Shown here piece by piece: positions 43,779 through 52,255 of a stretch of 53,393 nucleotides of DNA (position 1 is the stretch's first letter; each line of letters starts with the position of its first letter). The stretch spans positions 1 to 53,393 of the forward strand of contig NC_021183.1 in assembly GCF_000389635.1 (NCBI RefSeq). The letters run 5' to 3'. A program made the position numbers and the translations under genes. Below the pieces are notes generated by a model that was not told the DNA's origin, did no database searches, and saw only the letters and a list, made by a program, of their open reading frames with translations. This stretch comes from Clostridium pasteurianum BC1 (lineage in GTDB: Bacteria > Bacillota > Clostridia > Clostridiales > Clostridiaceae).

Positions 43779-43821
43779 AAATAAGAGCAAAGCTTTATAT
43801 ATCAATGCTTCGCTCTTATTT
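43779..43821 (-). terminator. Terminator of the transglutaminase-like gene
   Basis: AAATAAGAGC pairs with GCTCTTATTT and inner AAAGC with GCTTC-like arms; on the minus strand a run of Ts follows (TTTTTTTGCC). Lies downstream of the transglutaminase-like gene. Confidence 0.75.
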
Positions 43822-43916
43822 GGTGAATTCAACACAATATCTATTGTGTTGAATCGGCGTTCTTCATCAACAAAAATGTCATCTTAGTTTAAATTCATCA
43901 CTTTTGCCAATCAGTT

Positions 43917-44546
43917 TTATTGGCTGCACGCCTTAAAGTTTTCCTGCTCAATAATATCTGGCTCATCAATAACATAATCTGGTATATGTTCTATTATATC
44001 TTGTATTGTAGCTGCACCTTCAAGCATAGTCATTGTATCTTCATGTGGATTTGCATATATACCATTCCAAAAATATTCATCATATTGTTTTCGATTTTGA
44101 AATGCAAGTAATGGTTTTTCTAAAGAAAACTGTGCATTTTTTCCATTCGTATTACCTCTGGCATCTACTTTTATCCATTTGTTATCAATAAAAATAGCAT
44201 TAAAGCAATGTACGCAATAACCCATAGAATCATCAGCAGCTAATGTAATGTGCTGAAAACACATACCTGTTGGAATACTTTGTGTTCTTAATAAAGCAGC
44301 AAGAAGGTTAGCTTTTGCATGACAAATACCAGTCTTATATTTTAGAACATCAGATGCTTTTGCAGTAATAATTCTTGCTTGTATATCAAATGAATGTGGG
44401 ATTTCGTCTCTAACATATTCAAATGCTATTTTAGCCTTTTCTGTATTACTATTTATATTTCTAAATAATTCATGTGATTTGCTCTGAATAATTTGAGATG
44501 AAAAATCGATATACTTATTTTCTTGTAAAAAAATCTTTAAATCCAT
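43917..44546 (-). CDS. Transglutaminase-like cysteine protease-fold protein
   Basis: 209 residues without a signal peptide. The triad of the transglutaminase fold is visible: Cys in KTGICHAKANLL, His in YCVHCFNAIFI and Asp in WIKVDARGNT. Bacterial members of this size are hydrolases or amidases of unknown substrate, some acting on peptides. GGGGGGAAAAA precedes the ATG. Single gene with its own terminator; the region to 44844 holds only its promoter and the next terminator. Confidence 0.8.
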   Translation of the reverse strand: MDLKIFLQENKYIDFSSQIIQSKSHELFRNINSNTEKAKIAFEYVRDEIPHSFDIQARIITAKASDVLKYKTGICHAKANLLAALLRTQSIPTGMCFQHITLAADDSMGYCVHCFNAIFIDNKWIKVDARGNTNGKNAQFSLEKPLLAFQNRKQYDEYFWNGIYANPHEDTMTMLEGAATIQDIIEHIPDYVIDEPDIIEQENFKACSQ

Positions 44547-44772
44547 TTTTTCCCCCCTGTATAGATTAAATAAAACTTAATTCATAAAGCCGATGTAACT
44601 TTTATAATATTATTAAGATTTAGATTGATTTGTTCCATTAATATCAACACTTCTTATAGAATTACAATAATTTATATAAATAATAATAACCATATGTATT
44701 ATTATACATATTAACTAATAAATATGCAATAAACGTTTTTATAACTGATGGAACTAATTATTGGAAACAAAA

Positions 44773-44804
44773 AATTGGGCAACTTAATATTAAGCTGTCC
44801 AATT
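44773..44804 (-). terminator. Terminator of the MerR/TipAS gene
   Basis: AATTGG and CCAATT, with an inner CTTAATATTAAG stem, form a long hairpin; on the minus strand it is followed by a T-run. Confidence 0.75.
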
Positions 44805-44844
44805 TAACAGAATTACCATTGTGTGGAACTCATACTTCCTAATC

Positions 44845-45999
44845 CTAATTATTTTCAGAATAGAATTTTAATGCTTCACCGATAAATTTAGATGCACCAC
44901 TGCCATATTTCTTATCAGTAACTTCTATATACATAGGTTTTGATAAATAAGACTCTGCCATATAACCCCAATAGTTATCTCCCATATCCATTTTTAAAAA
45001 TTCATGATATTTTTTAGTTATATCTGCCATTTCCTCAACAATTTGTTGAATTTCCTTTGATGAAGGATCTTTACTTAAGTCAGATGTAAGCTTTTTATAT
45101 AGTGTTATTAATTTAGGCTGCTTATCTCCCAAATAAAATTTTAGGGCTTCTCCGATAAATTTAGATGTGCCATTGCCATATTTCTTATCAACTGCTTTTA
45201 TCCACTCAGGATTTAATAAATAATTTTGCACCATATAGTACCAATTATCGTCTCCCATATCCATTTTGAAAATTTCATAATCTTTTTTAGCTGTATCTGT
45301 TATTTCTTCAGCAATTTCTTGAATCTCCTTTGAAGATGGATCTTTACTTAAATCAGATACAAGCTTTTTATATAGTTCTTTTAATTTAGGATGCTTATCT
45401 TCCAAGCAATCTTTTTTAAACTTATCATTTTGTTCCATTATAGTTGGCATATTACTAAGATTCTTTTTAATAGCTTCAGTATATTTTTCAATACTTCCAT
45501 ATTGCTTTATAGCCATTTTAGCAATCTTAGCTTCATTAGATTTACATTTTTCAATAAATTCATTATATTTATCTACACTACCATGGTATTTAATTACCAT
45601 ATCCTCGTGCTCTTTTTTAAATTCCTCCAATACATTAAAATATTCACTCATATCAAATTCTTCAAAACTCATTGTATTTTCTCCTTTTAATGTTTTGTTT
45701 ATAAGCTCAATTAAACCATTCAATCTATTGCGTTTTAAAATAAGCAATTTTTTCTGATTTTTTAGCGCTTGCATTTTATCAAAGTGGACACTAGCCATGA
45801 TCTCTTTAACTTCCTTCAAAGGAATATCAAGTTCTTTAAAAAATAAAATCTGCTGCAAGATTTCAAGAGCTTCTTCGTTATAAAGTCTGTAACCTGCTTC
45901 TGTGATTTCACTTGGTTTTAATAATCCGATTTCATCGTAGTAATGTAGTGCACGCACACTTATTCCTGTCAAATCCGAAACTTGTTTTACTGTTCTCAT
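44845..45999 (-). CDS. MerR-family regulator with tandem TipAS antibiotic-binding domains
   Basis: 384 residues. Residues 1-110 are a MerR DNA-binding and coiled-coil part (VKQVSDLTGISVRALHYYDE, GYRLYNEEALEILQQI). After a linker and a region of repeated motifs (KYHGSVDKYNEFIEK, KQYGSIEKYTEAIKK) there are two consecutive copies, about 91 residues each, of the TipAS C-terminal half, both containing LYKKL.SDLSKDPSSKEIQ and ending GASKFIGEALKFY or the like. Classic TipA has one. TipAS binds thiopeptides and related macrocycles and activates export or resistance genes. MerR-type promoter upstream. Confidence 0.87.
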   Translation of the reverse strand: MRTVKQVSDLTGISVRALHYYDEIGLLKPSEITEAGYRLYNEEALEILQQILFFKELDIPLKEVKEIMASVHFDKMQALKNQKKLLILKRNRLNGLIELINKTLKGENTMSFEEFDMSEYFNVLEEFKKEHEDMVIKYHGSVDKYNEFIEKCKSNEAKIAKMAIKQYGSIEKYTEAIKKNLSNMPTIMEQNDKFKKDCLEDKHPKLKELYKKLVSDLSKDPSSKEIQEIAEEITDTAKKDYEIFKMDMGDDNWYYMVQNYLLNPEWIKAVDKKYGNGTSKFIGEALKFYLGDKQPKLITLYKKLTSDLSKDPSSKEIQQIVEEMADITKKYHEFLKMDMGDNYWGYMAESYLSKPMYIEVTDKKYGSGASKFIGEALKFYSENN

Positions 46000-46092
46000 T
46001 ACTGCACCTCAAAGTTTGATTTTAGAGCTATCACTACTATCTAACACTCCGCCGGCTGTGAGTTTTTGTCAATATAGTTAAGCTCTACTTAT

Positions 46093-46123
46093 ATATTGCA
46101 CTATGACGTAGCGTTAGAGTCAA
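46093..46123 (-). promoter_or_regulatory. MerR-type promoter with 19-bp spacer
   Basis: On the minus strand TTGACT (46123-46118), a 19-bp spacer holding the dyad-like CTAACGCTACGTCATAG, and CAATAT as -10. The overlong spacer with an embedded operator is the hallmark of MerR-regulated promoters, so the TipAS-type regulator should activate its own gene. Confidence 0.7.
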
Positions 46124-46292
46124 CACTTTTTTAAAATTTTAATTCTAAGAATTCTTAATATCACTTAAGTGTTTCTATAACATCCTGTAAAGGCTTGTAA
46201 GTCGTATGTTTGGCTAAAATATTATTATATTTCCACCACTTAGTTCTGAATCACATTTAGAATATATTTCTTTTGAAATCAACACAACTGCT

Positions 46293-47888
46293 GGGCGTGG
46301 TGAAAAACTCAATTGAAAAAGGTAGTACATTACAAGATCCATGTAATATGCTACCTTTTTTTCTTAAATTAAGTAATAAATTGAATAGTTAAGGCTTTTA
46401 TATAAGCCTTACATTCTCCTTTACTGTACTTTATTAACTTTTTAATGTTTAAAGCCAATGCTGAAAAGAGACATTGTTCTAATACATTTTTAATGCCCCT
46501 TTTTCTAGTTTTTCTTAAATTATGATTTTCCTTCATTATTCCAAAATTACCTTCACAATAAATTCTTCTTAAAGTCATAGCTTCTGTATATCTAAAGCTG
46601 TCTATAAGCTTATAGTTTTTATTCATAGATTTTCTATCAAAGCTAATATCAATTCGTCTAGCTACTTTAGAGGGAGAACACTTATCTTTTGAAGAACAAT
46701 TTTGGCAATCAATATGCTTAGCAGAATAGCTTCTTTTTTTGTATTTGCCAGTATTAACACTAGTAAATCTAAGTATTTTATTATTAGGACATATAAAAAT
46801 ATCATTAAATTCATCATATTTAAATTTACTTGGTGGAAATACTTTTCCTTTATCTTTTTCTTCAGTATCTTTTTTGCTTATATATCCCTTTATTTTTAAC
46901 TGATCTAAACCCCAATGAACTTGTGGAAAATCATATCCAGTATCAGCTGCAACTTCTTCTATTTTAAAACCAAACTTTTCTTGTTGAACTTTTAATCTAT
47001 CTATATAAGGTATGAAATCATTCACATTGCCAGGTGTAACATAAACATCAGTAATTATCCCATATTTACTATCTTGACTTTGATGATTAAGATAGTGAAA
47101 ACCTTTCGGTTTACCTGGTCTGCCCAAATATCCAGTTTCAGAATCTGTAATGCTTTTAATCTGCATTTTTTCTTTAACAAGATAATCTTCACTTTTTGCA
47201 TCTCCACCAAAAGTATTCCTTTTACTGTTTGGATTATTTTCTTTAACTTTATAAGCGAGAGCTTTCGCTCTAAGATCAAGTCTTCTATTGTACTCATTTG
47301 GGCCTTCGTAAAGCAATATAGTTTCATGTCTTTCTTTTGAAGCGTTAGCTTTAATATGAGTAGAATCAGTTAATAATAGCTTCCCACCAACTATATTTTC
47401 TTTTATACAGAGTCTAACGATTTCATCAAATATTTCTTGAAATAAATTAGAATTTCTAAATCTTCCATTCCTGTTTTTAGATAAAGATGTTCTATCTGGT
47501 ACTTTTTCATCAAGATCTATTCCTAAAAACCATCTATATGCTAAATTTACTTGTATCTCATTTAGTAGTTTTCTTTCAGAATCTATGTTGTATAAAGATG
47601 CTAAAAGTATTATTTTCACTAGAACTACAGGATCTATAGAAGGCCTACCCCTAGGTGAATATAAGTTATTTACTTTATCATAGATAAATGAAAAATCTAT
47701 TTTATTGTTAATTTTTCTGAGCAAATGATTTTTGGGTACCAAATCATCAAGAGTAGAAGATATAATTTTAAATTCTTTTTTGATATTTTTCTTTAGCATT
47801 ACGTCCTCCTTGTTAGTAAAAAAATAAGAACTAGATATAAATTCTAATTCTTATTTTAACTTATAATACTAAGTTTTTCACCACGCCC
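46293..47888 (-). mobile_element. IS1182-family insertion sequence, second type
   Basis: Perfect 17-bp inverted repeats GGGCGTGGTGAAAAACT at 46293-46309 and complement 47872-47888. One intact transposase. The right end cuts a conjugation gene (47856-48356) whose last codons are IS sequence. Outer flanks ACTGCT and TATTAA show no duplication, so one side has been rearranged. Confidence 0.88.
46369..47799 (-). CDS. IS1182-family transposase
   Basis: 476 residues, intact. Starts MLKKNIKKEFKIISSTLDDL after AAGGAGGACGT. N-terminal YSPRGRPSIDPVVLVKIILL, catalytic LLLTDSTHIKANASKER, AADTGYDFPQVH, Cys cluster DCQNCSSKDKCSPS, and C-terminal RRIYCEGNFGIMKENHNLRKTRKRG (E) define the family. Probably active. 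Distinct from the enzyme at 28336-29796 in sequence and terminal repeats. Confidence 0.92.
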   Translation of the reverse strand: MLKKNIKKEFKIISSTLDDLVPKNHLLRKINNKIDFSFIYDKVNNLYSPRGRPSIDPVVLVKIILLASLYNIDSERKLLNEIQVNLAYRWFLGIDLDEKVPDRTSLSKNRNGRFRNSNLFQEIFDEIVRLCIKENIVGGKLLLTDSTHIKANASKERHETILLYEGPNEYNRRLDLRAKALAYKVKENNPNSKRNTFGGDAKSEDYLVKEKMQIKSITDSETGYLGRPGKPKGFHYLNHQSQDSKYGIITDVYVTPGNVNDFIPYIDRLKVQQEKFGFKIEEVAADTGYDFPQVHWGLDQLKIKGYISKKDTEEKDKGKVFPPSKFKYDEFNDIFICPNNKILRFTSVNTGKYKKRSYSAKHIDCQNCSSKDKCSPSKVARRIDISFDRKSMNKNYKLIDSFRYTEAMTLRRIYCEGNFGIMKENHNLRKTRKRGIKNVLEQCLFSALALNIKKLIKYSKGECKAYIKALTIQFIT

Positions 47889-48356
47889 TATTAAGCAGGT
47901 TATAACTGCAAATAATGCTACTATGCCAATTAAAAGAGTCCATATCAATCCAATACCAAGATTATTTAGCACAGTATTTATAGTTGATAATTGAGTATTA
48001 TAATCAGGTGTTGATACAATTTGAGATATATAAGTGTTAATTGTATTACTTAAATCGTAAAGAGCTATAGCACCTACACGTATAAATGTATAGGCGACAA
48101 TAGCTTTAATGATGTTTATAATAAGCAAATGAACGTTTATACAGTCACTTTCTAAGTAGTCGATATAAACATTAGCAATGGCAAAAAGAATTCCTACAGC
48201 AAGCAGTATAAGCCCTATAAAGTCAAATAGGGCTAGAATATTAGTTACTAGATTGTTGCTAAAAAGATCAATTGAGGCATTAGTCATATATGTTAATACT
48301 TTTCCTGCCATACCAATAATTTGATCTTTAAGATAAGTAAAGACTATATCCATCAT
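47889..48356 (-). pseudogene. Conjugation membrane protein (TrbL/VirB6-like), truncated by IS
   Basis: N-terminal 155 residues of a polytopic protein: an amphipathic start (MMDIVFTYLKDQIIGMAGKV) and at least three spans (LALFDFIGLILLAVGILFAI, LIINIIKAIVAYTFIRVGAI, LIWTLLIGIVALFAVITCL). Topology and the preceding pilin-like gene fit type IV secretion inner-membrane components of Gram-positive conjugative plasmids. The open frame continues to 47856 only through the IS end, so the original C terminus is lost. Confidence 0.65.
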
Positions 48357-48385
48357 AAAGAATCACCTGTCTTTTTTTTATATTA

Positions 48386-48721
48386 TTATCCAATTAAAGC
48401 CCAACCCCATACTGGGAATGTAGTTACAAGTGTAATTCCTGCAACCATTAGGATTATTCCTAAAAGCTCTATTTCTACACCACGTTTGTAAGACGCTACC
48501 GCTTTAGCTATCAGAACGCACAAAATAGCAACAAGAACAACGTCTATGACAGGTACAACAACTGTATTAACTATAGGTTTAATTTGGTTTATAACATTGT
48601 CTTTAGCTTGATTTAAGGCACCGTTTGCATCTGCATAAGCATATTGTGTTCCTGCTGTAATAAAAGCTCCTGCACCTGCTGTAATCACTGGTAATTTTTT
48701 TAATAAATTTTTAATTTTCAT
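48386..48721 (-). CDS. VirB2/pilin-like small conjugation membrane protein
   Basis: 111 residues. N-terminal signal-like segment (MKIKNLLKKLPVITAGAGAF, then AYADANG resembling a cleavage site), followed by two hydrophobic helices (VVVPVIDVVLVAILCVLIAKAV and LLGIILMVAGITLVTTFPVWGW) separated by a short basic loop. This matches VirB2/TrbC-type pilins and the small proteins that start transfer operons on clostridial plasmids. AGGAGGAATTGAA supports the start. Confidence 0.65.
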   Translation of the reverse strand: MKIKNLLKKLPVITAGAGAFITAGTQYAYADANGALNQAKDNVINQIKPIVNTVVVPVIDVVLVAILCVLIAKAVASYKRGVEIELLGIILMVAGITLVTTFPVWGWALIG

Positions 48722-48761
48722 TTCAATTCCTCCTAAAATTTAAATAATTTTTTTAATATAA

Positions 48762-48798
48762 AAAACTGTATTGATTATCTTTTAATCAATACAGTTTT
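48762..48798 (-). terminator. Strong terminator
   Basis: AAAACTGTATTGATTA (48762-48777) pairs perfectly with 48783-48798; a T-run follows on the minus strand. It ends the HTH gene at 48811-49233 and insulates the transfer genes from it. Confidence 0.85.
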
Positions 48799-48810
48799 CA
48801 TTCTTTATTA

Positions 48811-49233
48811 TCAATAACTTGATGGCACATCATTAGTTATCGCTCCTCTATTTTCATCAAATATGAATTTTTTTCTTTTGCCCTTTTTATAAGACTGCCT
48901 ATTCCAAAGTAAAAATGAGTAAGTACCAACACTTTCATTTGGATTTATACCGTAATTTTTTTCTTCTCTAAGTTCTTTTAAATCATCTGCACTTAGTAAA
49001 TTACTATGCTCTAGTTCAAAAGCACTGTCATTATTTTTATCTATATTGAGTGATTTTTTATTCTCTAGCCTTTTAGAATTGATTTCATTATTGTTAATTA
49101 CATTCCTTTTAAAGAATGATCTTAAAGTGTTTTCATTTACATTTAATATCTCTGCTATCTCCTTGTACTTTAATCCACTTTTATATAATTCGATTGATTT
49201 CTCTTTATTAAAAGTTATTTTTCTACCCGACAT
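48811..49233 (-). CDS. HTH DNA-binding protein
   Basis: 140 residues. The first 45 form a resolvase/Hin-like helix-turn-helix (KEKSIELYKSGLKYKEIAEI, LNVNENTLRSFFKRNVI). The rest is polar with a C-terminal ESVGTYSFLLWNRQSYKKGK of unknown role. Similar to small HTH proteins seen upstream of conjugation genes, where they may regulate transfer. TGGAGGAATGTAA precedes the ATG. Confidence 0.6.
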   Translation of the reverse strand: MSGRKITFNKEKSIELYKSGLKYKEIAEILNVNENTLRSFFKRNVINNNEINSKRLENKKSLNIDKNNDSAFELEHSNLLSADDLKELREEKNYGINPNESVGTYSFLLWNRQSYKKGKRKKFIFDENRGAITNDVPSSY

Positions 49234-49332
49234 TTACATTCCTCCATTTGCAACATTTTTTATTGATTTTTGGGAACACTTCTAACCCCTTATACACCTG
49301 TGTCTATATACTGAATTATTTGACTTTCTTAA

Positions 49333-49533
49333 TTATTTTTTGTAGCCTACTTCATTAAGTAAATCATCTTCAAAGTAATTTAGTATTTTTTTAAGTTTTA
49401 AGATAGTTTTATAAGGTGGAATAATTTTCCCATTTTCATATGAAGATAATGTGCTTCTGCTTTTTCCTATATACGTTGCTAATTTTTCCTGTGTTAAATT
49501 TCTTTCAAGTCTTAACATTGTTAGTTTTATCAT
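49333..49533 (-). CDS. Small XRE-family repressor
   Basis: 66 residues, a single Cro/CI helix-turn-helix (MLRLERNLTQEKLATYIGKS, RSTLSSYENGKIIPPYKTIL). Two successive AAAAGGAGGGAATAC ribosome-site repeats precede it (about 49545 and 49563), an odd duplication. The promoter and two palindromic operators lie 100-150 bp upstream, suggesting autorepression. Confidence 0.8.
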   Translation of the reverse strand: MIKLTMLRLERNLTQEKLATYIGKSRSTLSSYENGKIIPPYKTILKLKKILNYFEDDLLNEVGYKK

Positions 49534-49632
49534 TTTTTTGTTTGTATTCCCTCCTTTTTACCTGTATTCCCTCCTTTTCACTTATACATTTTTGTTTTTC
49601 ACATATTCATTTATTATTTTAGCAACGTTTGG

Positions 49633-49685
49633 GTAAGTTAAACTTACCTTAATATAATTATATGTCAGTTTAACTGACGTGTCAA
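49633..49685 (-). promoter_or_regulatory. Consensus promoter with paired palindromic operators
   Basis: On the minus strand TTGACA (49685-49680), a 17-bp spacer and TATAAT (49662-49657), a perfect sigma-A promoter. GTCAGTTTAACTGAC (49664-49678), a perfect palindrome, fills the spacer. GTAAGTTAAACTTAC (49633-49647), also perfect, covers the start site. Centres are 31 bp apart, three helical turns. The shared AGTT(T/A)AACT core points to one regulator, most likely the XRE protein encoded downstream. Confidence 0.8.
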
Positions 49686-49705
49686 TAGTTTTCAAAAAAT
49701 GAAAA

Positions 49706-49737
49706 AATAAAGACACTAGAAGAATAATGTCTTTATT
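49706..49737 (-). terminator. Terminator of the hydrolase-kinase-regulator operon
   Basis: AATAAAGACA (49706-49715) pairs with TGTCTTTATT (49728-49737), followed on the minus strand by six Ts. It lies 65 bp past the response-regulator gene. Confidence 0.85.
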
Positions 49738-49801
49738 GACTATATGTGGTATAGGTGGTAATAGAATAATGTTATTCATGTAACCAATTTCCCTTTTAAT
49801 A

Positions 49802-50407
49802 TCATTTTTTTTCTACATCAAGTTCATAACAAAGAATATAATCCGTTGTAACATTATATAATTTAGCTAATTTTATAATGTTTTGAGTAGATGGAAGTAT
49901 CTCACCTGATTCATATTGGCTCACAGCTGTTCTGTTTATACCTAAATATTTAGCTATGTCATCTTGAGTTAGATTGTTAATTTTTCTCAATTTTTTTAAT
50001 CTTTCAGCAGTTGTACAAGATTTATTATTAAAAAAATCTATAGATTTTATTACTCCCTCTATGAATGTTATTAACTTTTTAAAGTCTCCACTTTTTTCAA
50101 AATAATTTTGTATATTTAGATTTTCTAATGATTCAGTTCCTGTGATCTCTTCACCATACCCTGTAATCAAAACTATATATAAATCTTTATTCGTTTTTCT
50201 TATTTCATTAACTATTTCTTTTCCATTCATTTCATCTACATAATAATCTAATAATAATATATCAAATTTCTTTTTTTGCAATTTCTTAATAGCCTCTTTA
50301 GAGCTTGTAAAGCCCTCTATATAATATTTATCTTCAAAGCTATCTTTTATAGCTTCAATAAGTCCTTCGTCATCATCAATTACAATTATTTTTATTCCTT
50401 TATTCAT
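49802..50407 (-). CDS. Response regulator with XRE-type DNA-binding output
   Basis: 201 residues. Receiver domain 1-125 has the acidic pocket (IVIDDDEG), phospho-acceptor Asp54 in LLLDYYVDEMNG, Thr in VLITGYGEE and Lys in YFEKSGDFKK. Residues about 135-195 are an XRE/Cro helix-turn-helix (LKKLRKINNLTQDDIAKYLG, RTAVSQYESGEILPSTQ) instead of the usual OmpR or LytTR output. Its start is 3 bp from the kinase stop, so kinase and regulator are translationally coupled. Confidence 0.9.
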   Translation of the reverse strand: MNKGIKIIVIDDDEGLIEAIKDSFEDKYYIEGFTSSKEAIKKLQKKKFDILLLDYYVDEMNGKEIVNEIRKTNKDLYIVLITGYGEEITGTESLENLNIQNYFEKSGDFKKLITFIEGVIKSIDFFNNKSCTTAERLKKLRKINNLTQDDIAKYLGINRTAVSQYESGEILPSTQNIIKLAKLYNVTTDYILCYELDVEKK

Positions 50408-50410
50408 TTT

Positions 50411-52252
50411 TCAGCCCTCCATGTCCTTTAAAGGTAGTTCTACATAAAAAATTGTTTCTTCATCATCTGTATTAAAATATATTTTCCCCTTGAACATAAC
50501 TTTTATTATTAATTTAGATATGTATAATCCAAGTCCAGTACCGTTCTTACCCTTAGTTGTAATCATCTGTTTAAATATTTTTTTCTGTATATTTTCTGGT
50601 ATTTTATCGCCATTATTTTTTACATAAAAAATAACATTATTTATTTCTTTATATATTCCGAAAATTACAGTACCATTTTCTTTAGCTGAAACTGATTCTA
50701 TAGCATTAGATATGAGATTATTTAAAACTTGAACTAGAGAGTTAATATCACCCTTAATTTTATAATTACTTTCTATTTTTATTTTTTTTATAAATTTACA
50801 TTTACTTTTTCTGATCTGAAAATCCATTAATATCATAATCTTTTTTTCTATTTCTTTTATCGTAAAATAATCTTCATTATCTTTATCATAAGGAGTAACT
50901 TGACCTTTAACTGCATCTATTACATTAGAAATATAAATCAAATTTTCTGTAATTCTATCACTCCATTTATTAACCTCATTTATTGTTTTTTTTATATTAA
51001 TATCATTTTGACTATTATCTTTAGTATATTGATTTATTCTTTCTATATCCCTTTTTATAATTTCAATTCCTCCTGAAGAACTCATGAGTGGAGTTTTTAA
51101 ATTATGTGCTACACCTCCTATTAGTTGGTTCAAAGATAAAAGACGTTCCTTTTCAATTAATTGCATTTGATTTTCTTTTATAAGCCTTAAATTTTCTATA
51201 TGAACACTGATATCTTTAAATACAAGAATTGTACCAAGGTATTCATTATTTATAATTATTGGATTGGCTTGTACTGCAAAATACTTTTTCCCCGATATAT
51301 TCTTTATTACTATCTCTAAGTTCTTTATCTTTTTATCTTTAGATTCACTTATTAAATTTAAGAGTTTATTTTTATGCTTTAATAATTTACTGTCATTAAT
51401 AATATCATCAAAATTTTTATATTTTTTTTCATCTGTTTTTTTTAATAGGAAATTTTCTTTAAATCTTTTATTAAATTCAATAACACTTAAATTCTCATTT
51501 AGTGCAATAGTTGAATCAGATACAAAATCTAAACTATTTTCAAACGCAAATTTATACCTGTGAAATCTTATTTTCACACCGAAAACTCCATATTTAAATG
51601 CAAAATATAAAAATTCCATAAACTGTATAGGAATTAAAAATGTAAAGTATTGCCAAGTGTTTTCTATCCCAAATGCTCTAAATATTATAGTAGACAACGC
51701 TGTGTAAAAAAAACATGGAGCGAGAATAACTATAGTTTTAAACTTATACTTTTTCATCAAGTAAGACTTTTCTTTAAAATAAGAGTAAACTAAGAAAATA
51801 AGTCCTCCAAAAATATATGGCACAGACCATATTGATAATACTTTAAAATACGACATCAGTTCTGCAGGTGTCTTCATAAAGTTGTTTTTTATTGGTACTA
51901 ATATAAAATTTAAAACAGCTGGTATTAATAAAATAGGATATATTATTTTCTTCTTGTCTTTATGAATTATATTTGTATGGGATAATCCATAAAGTAACAT
52001 ACAATAAGGCACTATGAAGTAGTCAAGTGACATATAGACAGCAGCTATTTGATATATTAAGTTTATTCTTTCTTGAGTAAAGCTATAATATGGTATAAGA
52101 TATATCGTAAAATATGTTTTAAAAACAACAGTTAACGTCCCGATTCCAGTGAAAAAACATATTGCTGACAACCATATAGTTGATTCAGTTTTATAATCCT
52201 TAATAATAATTATTAATGCCACTAACAATAATAATATACCTACAATTACCAT
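50411..52252 (-). CDS. Sensor histidine kinase with 7TM-type N terminus and PAS domain
   Basis: 613 residues. Seven or so spans (about 1-225) form a histidine-kinase-type 7TM sensor. A PAS domain (about 235-350: ALNENLSVIEFNKRFKENFL ... NEYLGTILVFKDI) follows, then a HisKA-like region with phospho-acceptor His in GGVAHNLKTPLMS, and a HATPase with N box VLNNLISNAIES and G box GTGLGLYISK. The ligand is unknown; 7TM sensors of this type usually perceive small hydrophobic signals or peptides. Starts 3 bp after the hydrolase gene. Confidence 0.9.
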   Translation of the reverse strand: MVIVGILLLLVALIIIIKDYKTESTIWLSAICFFTGIGTLTVVFKTYFTIYLIPYYSFTQERINLIYQIAAVYMSLDYFIVPYCMLLYGLSHTNIIHKDKKKIIYPILLIPAVLNFILVPIKNNFMKTPAELMSYFKVLSIWSVPYIFGGLIFLVYSYFKEKSYLMKKYKFKTIVILAPCFFYTALSTIIFRAFGIENTWQYFTFLIPIQFMEFLYFAFKYGVFGVKIRFHRYKFAFENSLDFVSDSTIALNENLSVIEFNKRFKENFLLKKTDEKKYKNFDDIINDSKLLKHKNKLLNLISESKDKKIKNLEIVIKNISGKKYFAVQANPIIINNEYLGTILVFKDISVHIENLRLIKENQMQLIEKERLLSLNQLIGGVAHNLKTPLMSSSGGIEIIKRDIERINQYTKDNSQNDINIKKTINEVNKWSDRITENLIYISNVIDAVKGQVTPYDKDNEDYFTIKEIEKKIMILMDFQIRKSKCKFIKKIKIESNYKIKGDINSLVQVLNNLISNAIESVSAKENGTVIFGIYKEINNVIFYVKNNGDKIPENIQKKIFKQMITTKGKNGTGLGLYISKLIIKVMFKGKIYFNTDDEETIFYVELPLKDMEG

Positions 52253-52255
52253 AAA

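Noticed and set aside
49582-49779. 65-residue minus-strand ORF between the XRE gene and the response regulator
   Set aside because: It spans a terminator, a consensus promoter and both palindromic operators and has no ribosome site; the frame is incidental.
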